A stretch of 64,000 bases of DNA from Craterostigma plantagineum (Eukaryota; Streptophyta; Magnoliopsida; Lamiales; Linderniaceae), in NCBI GenBank assembly GCA_027422505.1, contig JAPQWV010000017.1:19593501-19657500 (forward strand), read 5' to 3'. The position numbers were made by a program, and so were the translations under genes. The notes beneath the pieces were generated by a model. The model was not told the origin of the DNA. It ran no database searches and saw only the letters and a list, made by a program, of their open reading frames with translations. Positions 12,105 to 25,129 of the stretch are shown in pieces (within the stretch, counting starts at the first letter, position 1; every line of letters begins with the position of its first letter).

Positions 12105-13330
12105 GGTCAATTAGGCCCGTGGCCCGCGGGCCGCCCCGCCCCCAAAAAGGGTGGTGCGGGCTAGCATGCGGGCCGGCCCGTCAGTTTATTAAATTATACA
12201 TTATATTATATTTAAAATATATGAATTTAATAGTTATACCATAATTAATAACACATATTTATAAATATATAATAAATACGTTGCTTATTCATAATTTATT
12301 AATAAATACATTAATTAACTGAAACTAATTAAATTATAAAATAAAAATAACCAAAAATTAAGATTTTTTTCTAGGCAGGCATGGCCCGCGGCCCGCCACT
12401 AGGGCTGGGGACCGAAATACCTAAATACCGTCCTTATCATATCGAATCGTATCGAAAATATCGAAAATTTTGGTATACCGAAGTTTTTGGTAAGGTATGA
12501 TACCGTACCGGAAATTTTCGGTACGGTAATGGTATGAAAGTTTTTAAAATTAGGTACACCGATTATACCGAATACCGAAATACTAAAATTTTTAATATAT
12601 TTTATATATAACACACCAACATATATTATATTATTTCAAAAAATATAAAATAAAAAATTAAAGATCTTCATAAACTTATTTAGCCCATAAATTATAACTT
12701 ATACACAACTTTATAAGATTAGGCCCACCATATTTTACTTATGTAACTCAAGCAACGTTTAATTGCCTTTTTAATGTTTTTTTCAGGATTTTGAAAGTGT
12801 GAAGATGCAATGCAATTAATTTTTGTTAATCTTCACTAATTTTTTAAATATATCCGCTTCGTTCTAATTAATCTGTTAAAGTTGTATTTTGTGGTTATGT
12901 AAAGTTTTTTGTCTTACTAAGGAGACTGGCTAAAATATGTAAATTATTTAAGGTTAAAAAATCTTTTTATTTTGAAAATTTTGGTATTATAATCTATCTT
13001 ATTGGGGCTTAAGGAGTTTGAATTGGTTAAAAATTCCAAAACAACGAATTAACGAGTTACGAGACATGCATGGTAAAAAACCCTCCGTGTGAATGGTATA
13101 GAAGGTATGATACGGATACCATACCGAAATTTCAGTATGATACCGTATCGAAATTTAAGGTATACCGAAATTTTAGTATGGTATTCGTATGATTTTTTTG
13201 GATACCGAAATTTCGATACGGTATACGGTATCACAGTTTTGGTACGGTATACCGAACCACCCCTACCCGCCACAGGGCGGTTCCCCATTTTTTAGGCCCG
13301 CCACCGCCCCGCCGCCCCGCAATTTTTACA
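12105..13330. mobile_element. hAT-type remnant with GC-rich ends, split by a younger hAT element
   Basis: GC-rich blocks dense in GGCCCGCC and GCGGGC at 12115-12180, 12375-12399 and 13266-13320 flank AT-rich sequence. This pattern matches the subterminal regions of the hAT elements at 13625-14371 and 42637-45667. The block is interrupted at 12400-13265 by another hAT-type element whose target-site duplication lies inside it. Outer terminal repeats could not be placed, so the ends are approximate. Confidence 0.45.
12400..13265. mobile_element. Non-autonomous hAT element with perfect 8-bp target duplication
   Basis: Starts TAGGGCTGGGGACCGAAATAC and ends GGTATACCGAACCACCCCTA. It is flanked by a perfect 8-bp duplication CCCGCCAC (12392-12399 and 13266-13273). 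The ends hold many copies of TACCGAAAT / ATTTCGGTA motifs, typical subterminal repeats of hAT elements. No transposase is encoded. The element is 866 bp and is nested in an older GC-ended element. Confidence 0.85.
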
Positions 13331-13624
13331 GGTTTATGTAAAATTACTCAATTGGCTCTTTTCGTTAACCCTAAATTACGTTAGATTATCAAAAAATTGT
13401 AAGATCTTTTTTAACTTCGAAACTCTGGCATCTGAGACGTGAAACGTCATGATAGTCAGATCAAATTAGGTGTAATTACGTGTCAGGCCTAAAAAATATT
13501 TTAAGTTAGGTTCAGGACCATGTCACAAATTTTTTGGGTTAAGGACCCGATTTGTATGAAATTTAGAGATAAGGACCCGGTGTTATACATTGTATATGAA
13601 CTGGTATCGGATGATGGTTTTGTG

Positions 13625-14371
13625 TAGTACTGTCAAAACGGGCATGGGCCCACAGGCCGGTCCGCCCTGCCCCGTCAAAATGGTGGTGCGGGCTCCGGAG
13701 GTCGCTTGGAGGCGGGCAAGTCCCCGTGCCGCGGGCTTTGGCGGGGCGGGGCGGTCCGCGAGTAGGCCCGCCCAAAAATAAAAAAATATAAATATTATAT
13801 AATAGACTTACTAATAAATTATACTCCCTCCCCCAACAACTTTATCACATAAGTTGCTAGGCACGCAAATTAAGGTGTATTATTATAATAATATAGTACA
13901 ATGAAAATGTAAAAAAGTGTATATTTGATACGTCTTTAAAGAATATTTAATAGTATTATATTGATTGTTTGTGATATTTTTTTGCTAAATAAGGAAAGGT
14001 GATAAAATTATTGGGACGTCCGAAATGGAAAAGTGTGATAAAATTACGGGACGGAGGGAGTATTGATTTTTTATGTTTTTGAATTATGATTTATACTTTA
14101 ATAACATAAAAAAGTTAATATTAAAGAAGTTGATTTAATTAGATATATTTTTCAGTTTGAAATCTTATATTTTTTTCCAATTTTTTTTCTTTTTTTACTT
14201 TTTTTTTTATTTTCTAAAACTAGCGGGCTAAGCCCGCCAGGCCCGCTAACCGCCTGCAGGCGGGCGGGCCTTCATTTTACAGGCCCGCCAGTAGGCGAGC
14301 TTGCCCGCCCCCTCCCCGCCTTTGGCGGGCTACGGGCCGGCCCACCCCGCTTGCTCGTTTTGACAGTACTA
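13625..14371. mobile_element. Non-autonomous hAT element with GC-rich ends
   Basis: Perfect 16-bp terminal inverted repeats: TAGTACTGTCAAAACG at the left and its complement at the right. The flanking 8-bp duplication is GTTTTGTG (13617-13624) / ATTTTGTG (14372-14379), one mismatch. The subterminal regions are dense in GCGGGC/GCCCGC, as in the transposase-bearing element at 42637-45667. A Stowaway MITE (13824-14060) is nested inside. No coding capacity. Confidence 0.85.
13824..14060. mobile_element. Stowaway MITE nested in a hAT element
   Basis: Termini CTCCCTCC and GGAGGGAG are flanked by TA on both sides (13822-13823 and 14061-14062), the expected Tc1/mariner duplication. It is the same family as 11338-11580, in inverted orientation. 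About 237 bp, no coding. Confidence 0.85.
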
Positions 14372-14391
14372 ATTTTGTGTTCAGAGCACAT

Positions 14392-14509
14392 AAGTGGTGC
14401 TGTATAACAATGAAGTGGTACTGCAGAACAATGAATTGGTACAGTAGAACCATGAAGTGGTACTGCAGGTCCACGAAGTGTTACTACATGTCCATGATGT
14501 GGTACTGAA
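14392..14509. repeat. 21-bp tandem repeat, about 5.6 copies
   Basis: Units begin at 14392, 14413, 14434, 14455, 14476 and 14497. The consensus is roughly AAGTGGTACTGCAGAACAATG with a few substitutions per unit. It starts a few bases beyond the right target duplication of the hAT element at 13625-14371. No coding evidence. Confidence 0.8.
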
Positions 14510-14640
14510 AAAGACTAGTGTATCGGGTCCTTAACCCTAAAAATTTTTTGACAGGGTCTCTTTAAATCTAAATGAAACTTAACTGGGGTCCATGAACTTT
14601 AAAAGCCCCATTAAATTACTGTAATCCTTTTTTTTTGTAA

Positions 14641-15033
14641 ATCTACAGAAAAATACCCGATATAAAAAATTTGCAAGTTAGTAACTATGTCAGAAATTTT
14701 TTTATAAGTACCCGTTCGATTGCGTGTACCATTTTCTTAGTCTTGACGTACCTTTTTATATGTGTATTACGTACCATTCACGCATTTATATGGTACTCAC
14801 ATATGGTACTTATATGTGTTTTATATGGTAGATTGATCTGTTATATGATGTATCATTTTATCACTGTATTATTTACTACAATATGTTTCTCTATGGTGTA
14901 CCTATATGGTTCTATGACGTACTTGCGGCGAAATAGGTACCAATGTGCAAAAAATTTATAAGGTAACTACGTATAAAAAATAAGACATGGTATTGACTTG
15001 CAAATGTTATATAAATGAGTATTTTCTGTAGAT
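14641..15033. repeat. GTACC-rich repeat family, copy A
   Basis: About 390 bp bounded by ATCTACAGAAAAATAC and its inverted GTATTTTCTGTAGAT. The interior is studded with GTACC/GGTAC words, for example GTACCATTTTCTTAGTC. It is an inverted relative of the copies at 19645-20100 and 46235-46640, and is in the same orientation as the split copy at 42425-45819. It contains no open frame. Its right end lies only about 130 bp before the NDUFAF7-like start codon. Confidence 0.65.
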
Positions 15034-15114
15034 ACACCAATTTTTTTTCCTTTTTATATAATAATTTCCTAATAGTTGCCTTTTTGAGGCACCTCATGCT
15101 TTCGAACTAAGAAG

Positions 15115-15124
15115 ACGACGTCGT
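15115..15124 (+). promoter_or_regulatory. ACGACGTCGT palindrome upstream of the NDUFAF7-like gene
   Basis: A 10-bp ACGT-core palindrome 44 bp before the start codon. The same palindrome lies upstream of the CHZ-domain gene (42174-42183). ACGT cores are bZIP-type sites; actual use is unknown. Confidence 0.35.
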
Positions 15125-15167
15125 TCAAAATCTTAAAACCGCTTTCTTCACTACCTCGCCTACTGAA

Positions 15168-17833
<2,666 letters not shown>

Positions 17834-18189
17834 GTAGTATATGAGGTATTTTTTTATGGTGAACAAATAGATTACGAATTATATTTAGGATTGAAATTAG
17901 TTTGACAGGTTGAGCAGTTATATCAGTACGATTATATACACTAGTATGTTAAGCACACTCCGAATGCTTGCGTTCAATTCATAAGTATATAATTTTATTT
18001 ATAGTTAAAAGAACTGATATTTAATATTTGATATTATGATTAAATTCTAAAAGGAATGTTAAAAAAAATAATTTATAAATATTTAATTGAACTCAATTAA
18101 AAATTAAAATTACACATTAAAAATGACACATCAAATTGGGAGAGCAGTTATTCTAACGTGCTCTCCCTTAATATAATACTAGTCATAGT
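17834..18189. other. 3' flank of the NDUFAF7-like gene
   Basis: AT-rich non-coding sequence that should contain the 3' UTR and polyadenylation site. AATAAAATT-like strings occur but no site can be chosen with confidence. Confidence 0.4.
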
Positions 18190-18875
18190 TAGAGATGCCC
18201 AACCGTCGGTTAGGCGGTTAGTAACCGGCGGTTGACGGTTAGTCCTATGGACTAACCGTAACCTAACCGGCCGGGGGCGGTTGATGGTTAGCCGTTCCCG
18301 GTTGCCGGTTAATCTAACCGCCGGTTACGGTTAACTGCCGGTTGAACCGCCGGTTAACTTTTATTTTTTTTTTTTAATTTTTTTTACTTTTTTTATTTTT
18401 AAATTTGCAATTTACTGCAAAAGTTAAATGAATTTTCGGTGTATTTCGTTCGTATTTTACTATTTTGATGTTAAATTTTCAATATAATAAAATTTTATGA
18501 ATTATAAAATATATTACAAAATTTTACTACAATATAAAATACATATTTTCAATAATTTCTAATTAATTAGTATTAATATTAGTAAAGTTACATAGTATTT
18601 TTAATTAATTAATATTAATATTAGTAAATTAAAATAGTATTTTTATTTTTTTTATTTTTTTATTTAACGGTTGTAACCGCCGGTTCAATCGCCTAACCGG
18701 CGGTTAATAACCGGTGGTTGGCGGTTTGGGAAAACCCCTAACCGCCCCGTAACCGGCCGCTGACGGTTGCCGGTTACGGTTACCGGCCGGTTACGGTTAT
18801 AACCGTAACCGGCGGTTAATTAACCGGCGGTTAGGCTGTTGAACCGCCGGTTAAGGTTAAATGTGGGCATGTCTA
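18190..18875. mobile_element. Non-autonomous hAT element with perfect 8-bp target duplication
   Basis: Starts TAGAGATGCCCA and ends TGGGCATGTCTA. It is flanked by a perfect 8-bp duplication GTCATAGT (18182-18189 and 18876-18883). Both ends carry many CCGGCGGTTA / TAACCGCCGG repeats around an AT-rich centre. 686 bp, no coding capacity. Confidence 0.88.
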
Positions 18876-18883
18876 GTCATAGT

Positions 18884-19404
18884 GCACTCCATGGGGGTGC
18901 AACAAAGAATTAATTACAAAAATGCTAATACTGCCACTACAGTGAACCCCATCTCGAAATTGGATTGTCGAGAGCATAAGTATTTCCAGGATCTCTTCGA
19001 TATTATTACATGTCGATGCCTTATAGATGAACAATTAGCAATAGCATCTCAGAACGTGGCTTATCTATGGTTTTTACGAATTGATAGATGATGGGAGATA
19101 GTGGGTAGTTTTGGTGCTTTTTTATTTGATAACGTTTGTCTTTACTATACAATTTTTAATTCATTAAATTACAAATATATGAGACAAAATCCAATTTAAC
19201 TGACATATCAATTAAATAACCAATTGACTTGAAATTTTGGTGTAATTATACACCAAATTAGGCAGTTTTTAAGTGCCCTTGACAATTAATAAATAGTATA
19301 GATATATAAAATGGCATAGACATAAATGGCATTGGGTGTTTAAAAGCTGTTAATTGGTCGGTCAAATAGATAAATTGCTTTCTACAATTTTCTTCTCTCA
19401 TTTA
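18884..19404. other. Intergenic, no recognisable feature
   Basis: Non-coding, AT-rich. A 76-codon open frame (18861-19091) spans the edge of the hAT element and has no recognisable domain. Confidence 0.4.
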
Positions 19405-19405
19405 T

Positions 19406-19625
19406 TACTCCCTTTCATTTTAAAAACAAGACCCTTTACACGTTTTGTTTGTTTTTTAAATACAAGTTGTTTCGTTGTTTCCAAAAAGAAAATGTTTCAT
19501 ATTTCCCATTTTATCCCTTACATTTAATAAAATAAAACTGGTATTAATGGTATAATCGAGATTTTATTGTATTTTTTAACGTGTGTGCCATTTTCTTAAA
19601 CGATTTCTTTTATGATCGGGGAGTA
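19406..19625. mobile_element. Stowaway-like MITE, degraded
   Basis: Left end TACTCCCTTTCATTTTAAAA and right end GATCGGGGAGTA resemble Stowaway termini, with TA at each border. About 220 bp. The interior is not obviously related to the two other Stowaway copies. Confidence 0.5.
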
Positions 19626-19644
19626 GAAATTTATCCTTAATTTA

Positions 19645-20100
19645 AAACTTTTGTTATTGAAATAACCGTGGTTTTTACACATAAGTATCTATTTGGAAAA
19701 AAAATTGTAATTTAGTACCCAGTCAGGATTTTTTTATACGTAGGTACCTAACAGAATAAAGTTTTTGCACATACGTACCCGATCCCCGAAAGTACACCAC
19801 AGAACACATTTGAGTACCCTATCTCAACACATTTTGGTACCCTATATAACAGAAAATGTTACGACGTATGTTATATTTAGTTACGCCCTATTTAACACAC
19901 AGGCATGCCCGTAGGTACGACGTATCCTATATTTAGGTACCCTATATAAACGTGTTATAGTACGCAATATACACACAGGAAGGTACGATATGATTAAAGA
20001 AACTGGTAAAATTAAATCGGGTACCTATCTATAAAATTTTCTGACATGGGTAGTTATGTGTAAAATTTTTTTCCAATTGGGTATTTTTTATAGATTACCG
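19645..20100. repeat. GTACC-rich repeat family, copy B
   Basis: It opens with TTTTTACACATAAGTATCT and closes with CAATTGGGTATTTTTTATAG. It has the same order of internal words as copy D (46235-46640): TAGGTACCTAA, CACATACGTACCCGATCC, TGGTACC, CGGGTACCTATCT. No open frame. Confidence 0.65.
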
Positions 20101-20105
20101 ATAAC

Positions 20106-20514
20106 TTAATTGATAAAATAAAATATTCAAAACTACAAATGAAACTAAATATATTTGCGCATATATCAAATTGGCTGAACATACTAAATAATGTATTTTG
20201 TGGTAGAAGCACACTTGGTACAATCAAACTTTTTTGGACACTAAATAAAGGCAATTTCTATGACCAACTGAATATTTATCACACAATTAAAAGTCTTGAC
20301 AACAATGATAAGATATTTGAGAAAGTTTAGTTCGACCATTAGTGGAAATTTCTGATTTGTTTAATCAAAATTTGCCTTCTCTTCCACCGGAAATTAATTC
20401 TCAACCACACAAACCAAATTATTAAATTAATTAGGTCTCAGCACGCACCATTCGAAATCATTAGCCATGTAAATGGTCGGCTACTTCTCTTTGACATCTA
20501 ATAAACAATGTTGA
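20106..20514. other. Intergenic, no recognisable feature
   Basis: AT-rich. Overlapping short open frames on both strands (20054-20330) have no recognisable domain. Confidence 0.4.
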
Positions 20515-21618
20515 TCACCTAAAAGCGCACGTCGCCGATACCGAGACTCTAGCAACGCCATCGTCTCCCATAATAACTCGTCCAAAATCACCAGAGGTAT
20601 ATGAGCTAAAGAAATCACGTCGCGGTGTAGCATGTATCGTAGCATCGCTATCGATCACCCAACTAGTCTCATGACTAGTTATATTAACTGCATTGTCGTC
20701 GCGCACAATAACGAAATCTGCCGTGACTGTGGTTATCTTGTCTACCTTATCATCATCTATTGTCTGATGATCTTGACCCTTCGCATTCTTGTGTCTATCA
20801 GAAACTTCTGACAAACTCTTTTAATGTGCTCCTTCTTGGCACAATAATGACACTCGATGCTAGCATACTTTCGGGACTTGCTCCTACTTCTGTTGCGATC
20901 ATCTGGGCCTCGACTTTTACTCCTCCCCTGTTCTCTGTGACTAGTACATCGGCCTGCGTAGAAGAAGAACCTTGCGACTTTCTTCTCATCTCTTCGTTGA
21001 GCACGCTGCTTTTACCAATTCCATCGAACAGATCCCATTTGGAGCCGAATTAGATAATGACATCCTGAATATCTCCCATGAGTCTGGCAACGTACCAAGA
21101 AGCCACAAACCCTGCACTTCATTGTCGAACTTGATTCCCATTCCAATTAGCTGATTAACAATTCATTGGAATATATTCAAATGATCAGACATATTGCTCG
21201 CTTCTTGATACTTCAAACGCATCATCTCGTTTATCAGAAAAAGCTTGTTGTTCACTGTCTTTCGAGCATATAATTGCTTAAGCTTGCTCCATAAGGTCCT
21301 CGCATGTTTCTCGTCGATTATGTGGTTGAGGATATTAGCGTCGATCCATTGTCGAATGAATCCGCAAACCTGACGATGGATCAATTCCCATTCCTTATCA
21401 CTTTTATCTTGCGGCTTCTCCAAATTGAACGCGGGCGAATGATAATCTGTCAAATACAAAAGATCCTCCATCTTTCTTTCCCAAATATGATAGTTCGAGC
21501 CGTTCAACATAATCATCCGACTAATATTACCTTCATGAGTTCGAACACAACACCACAACGCAATGCTCTGATACCACTTTGTTGGGGTTGTTGAAATCAC
21601 GAGCAATATTAACGGCAA
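20515..21618 (-). pseudogene. Copia gag-protease fragment
   Basis: Frame 21163-21618 reads as Gag: 'LNGSNYHIWERKMEDLL', then 'LWSKLKQLYARKTVNNKLFL' and 'MSDHLNIFQ', typical of plant Copia. A CX2CX4HX4C knuckle (CHYCAKKEHIKRVC) lies around 20830-20871 in another frame. Frame 20515-20814 contains 'SWVIDSDATIHATPRRDFF', the retroviral-type aspartic protease region; the usual DSGAT catalytic motif reads DSDAT. At least two frameshifts separate these parts, so no functional product is expected. Confidence 0.75.
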
Positions 21619-22168
21619 TCAACCAACGACGAAAGCGTAAAATAACACGACGACTTTTAACGTGGAAAACCCAAACCGGGAAAAACCACGGGATCGCTCT
21701 CCCGATCCAAGGAAACAATCCACTATAACCAAGTTCGACGATTACAAACGACAACTCCTCCCGAGAATGTCTCGAGGTAACAACAATCCAAACACACCAA
21801 AAATACTACGCCGACAAGGCGAGCACACAGAACACATAGTTACAAACTCGGAACACCAACGACCTCGAGCAACAAGTTCGGAATATACGAACAGAAAACG
21901 AGTTACCACCCAAACGAATGAGAAATCCAACGATCCGAAAAGGTGGATGCCTACAGCACGTCAAGGTGACTCTCCGTTTGAAGTTTCGGCAAAATCCGAG
22001 CACCGGATCGATGGGATCGAAGCTTTTCCTCTCCCTCTTTTCTTTCCTCTCTTCTCTCTTTTTTTCTTTTTGTTTTGCTCGTCTTCCTCACGTGTGTGTG
22101 TGTTCTGTTTTTTTTTACATACTAATAATATGTACATATGGGCAAACCCAAGTATGGGCCGGACCCAA
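20515..22168 (-). mobile_element. Truncated Copia LTR retrotransposon (one LTR plus gag and protease start)
   Basis: On the minus strand, an LTR ending in CCCCAACA occupies about 21580 to 22168 (outer end uncertain). It is followed after three bases by a primer-binding site TGGTATCAGAGC (about 21565-21576), the initiator Met-tRNA type. Downstream come gag (21163-21618), a zinc knuckle (around 20835) and a protease-like segment (20515-20814). Integrase, RT, RNase H and the second LTR are absent, so the 3' part was lost at or before about 20515. Confidence 0.8.
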
Positions 22169-23035
22169 TAGGGTGTGCAATGGTTTTAGAAAACCGCCGA
22201 ACAGCCCGCACCGCACCGTATAATACGATTAACCGCCAAAACCGCGGTTTAATTTTATTTACAAAATCACACCGTAATAATGTGCAGTTTAATTTTTGGT
22301 ACAAACCGCACTGCACCGCACTTTAGTTTTCTAAATTTTGTTTACTAATTATATCTAATTGTTTATTTATGGTAATCGCACATTAGTCATATGTGAAATT
22401 TCTTTTTTAGTTTAATTATTTTTCTTTACTAATAAGTCTTGTAATTATATGCTAATTTTGTTGATCATATGAAAGGTATATCACACTAACATACTTAATT
22501 TTACTTTTTTATGTTAAACATATTTCTATAAGAACAAACGGCCGAACATGTAGGGTTAAAATAGATACGATTTGAACATTTAATAACAAATTTCATCTAT
22601 AATTTATACTTTGAGCTTTCAATCGGACCACAAAGCTAAACCAATATATTAAAATAAAAAAATTGAATCCTAATATAAGTAAACCCTAATATAAAATAAG
22701 ACACGGTACTAATTTTTTTGGACAATGGTGACGCTTCGATATATGAGGCAAATATCTCGACTTGCGCCTTGTTTCTGAGGCAAGGCGATGTCTCATCTCC
22801 TTTTTGCGCCTAACGCTTTTAAAAACTATTTTTCATTCGATAACATATTAGTATTTTCTTTGTTTGGTTAAAACCGCAAAACCGCACCGCAACCGCACCA
22901 AACCGCTCGAAACCGTACGTGTGGTTTTATTTTTGAAAACCGGGGTTTGAGAATTATTTTTCAAAAAAATGGCATATTTGTTGTTTGGTGCGGAATTGGC
23001 CGAAACCGCACCACGCATCTCTCCGCTAGTATTAT
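22168..23035. mobile_element. Probable hAT-like non-autonomous element rich in CGGTTT/AAACCG
   Basis: Begins TAGGGTGTGCAATGGTTTT and ends near ACCACGCATCTCTCCGCTA. AAACCGC / GCGGTTT words crowd both ends, like the subterminal repeats of hAT elements. No matching target duplication could be found, so ends and class are uncertain. No coding capacity. Confidence 0.4.
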
Positions 23036-23145
23036 CATTTGTCGCAAGAGAGTCTTTTGATTTTTAACTCATGATCTTATTTCGATCATCAAGAAAATTA
23101 TCACTATGTTTTTCATAAAATAAAGATATGTAGTCCATGCGTTGA

Positions 23146-23699
23146 GAGCATCTCTAACCCACGGCATAAAAATACAGGTAATATTGCACAATAATACAGT
23201 TGCTACATTGCTTTTACTCCAACCCATAAACTCTATTTTCTACACTAGTTTTCACTCCAACCCATTAACTCTATTTTACACTAAAAATCAAATTTCCTAG
23301 ATATTACTATCATAATTGACTTATTAAAATTTATTATAAAATTTAAAAAGTCAATATATTAGAATTATTTATATTTCAAAATTAAATAAATTATAAAATT
23401 AGCATTTTATTTAAAAGGCAAATATCAATGATAAAAGAAATTAATATTATTTTTACTTTTATTATTATTATAAGAATATATCAAATATTTTAAATATAAT
23501 TTAATAGATTTTATTAAATAAATATAAATACATAGAAACTAAAACTCTATATTTTGTGTTGAAGTTTGTGTGTCCTCTAGAATATGAGTTTCTCTGCTAA
23601 TCAAACACAATATTTGTCTTAAATATAAAGTCTCATTGGAGTAGGAACGTATTCTACTTTTGTATTTTACACAAAAATATGTACCCGTTGGAGATGCTC
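23146..23699. mobile_element. MITE with GAGCATCTC termini
   Basis: The termini GAGCATCTCTAACCC and (inverted) GGGTACCCGTTGGAGATGCTC share GAGCATCTCYAAC, a common plant MITE end. 554 bp, very AT-rich interior, no open frame. The target duplication is not clear, so the superfamily is left open. Confidence 0.65.
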
Positions 23700-25020
23700 G
23701 ATGACGACGACGACATCAACTACAAACTTTTCAATGGGAAAATTAATTACGAAGGAGAATAATGCGTAAAACTCATTTAGTAAGGTGCATTTCTCATTAA
23801 AATCAACAACGTTGAAGACATTTTTAGTATGAATTTTGACCACATAGGTAAATTACGCAGCATCTGCGAGGAAATTATGCCCACAAGCAAGATGATAAAA
23901 AAGTAAGGAATTTTTTTAATGGTGGGGGGTGGGACCCTATGCATATATTACATACAATACAAGCCCACTTGGCACTTACCTAATATTCTCTTCATTATTG
24001 ATCGTACATTCTCCCATTGATTTCTAAGCTTGGTGATCGATCTATTCGAGTTCCCACTAAGAAGATGTGGTTGTTATGTGATCAGCCATGTTTTCACACT
24101 AATGTCTGTCGATCCATTGACGTGAGACAATTGTCTGAAAAATACATGAAAAAATGACGCATTTGTGTGGAGTTTATTCATTCAAAAGGTATCTCCATAC
24201 AATGCCATCGCTGTCCAAACACTCCGATAAAAATTTAATCTTAATTGAATCAGAACATTATTGCGAGCTATGTGGTCCACCGTTCAGTCCATATACTACG
24301 ATTGAGTTTCAGTCGTCTGAATTGAATCTGTACCTCGTTGTCAGCTATGAGCTCTATAGTAGTAGTCCCACACATTCGACTAAGCTCAGTGTTAGTTGAA
24401 TATGAACACCAATTTAGCAATGGGATAACCCTTGATTTTCAGCAGGACTAGCGCTTGTTATATGTCTCGTTCAACAATCTCAATTGAGTTCAAATTGAAT
24501 CGAACAACGACTTCCTTATGTAAATTTTTTGTTCGAAAAAAGAAAATGTTCGAGGCATCTAATCTAATCATCACGCAAAAAAATCAAAGAAACCCCTATG
24601 AGAGGATAAAATTCTCATAGCAATTGATTGCTTTACCACTTCTATTAATTCGAAAGGGGCGTGGGGCGTAATTCTCTTACAATTTCGCGGTTGAATGTTA
24701 TTGATGATTTGCCGAGGATTAATGAATATTAAAAGACGACCTAAGGTTAGGTTCATTAGATACGAGTCTTTCTTCATTGAAGAGAAGATTCGGTCAATGC
24801 AAACCTAGTCTTTCTTTATTTTCTAACTACCTGACCTTTTCTTTAAAAAAAGCACTGAAAACAACATGAAATTCCTCGCAAACTCATACTAATTTCTCAC
24901 AATTTTCAATTTGACGTTGCAATTTCTCACATAATTCCTTAGCACTTCTCCAAGATATTACCTGCTTGTATCTATCTTTCCTAACCACATTTCCAAGATC
25001 TACTAAATAAATGCATGCAT
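23700..25020. other. Intergenic region upstream of the BAHD gene
   Basis: About 1.3 kb of non-coding sequence. Short plus-strand open frames (24154-24399, 24432-24620) have no domain I recognise and no splice partners. Its 3' part should contain the promoter of the BAHD gene. Confidence 0.45.
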
Positions 25021-25021
25021 C

Positions 25022-25029
25022 TATAAATA
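25022..25029 (+). promoter_or_regulatory. TATA box of the BAHD acyltransferase gene
   Basis: TATAAATA lies 108 bp before the start codon at 25130. This spacing fits a transcription start near 25055 and a leader of about 75 bp, which is A-rich with CAACA repeats as in many plant leaders. Confidence 0.6.
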
Positions 25030-25129
25030 GCCCATCTTGTGCCATCCCAATTCTCAACACCTATAAAACAACACGTAATTACACCAAACAATTCAATCAA
25101 ACCACCAACAACAAAGAAAGGGAAAAAGA

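Noticed and set aside
21662..22171. 169-codon plus-strand open frame
   Set aside because: Lies antisense in the LTR of a minus-strand Copia element; Asn/Pro/Arg-rich without a known domain.
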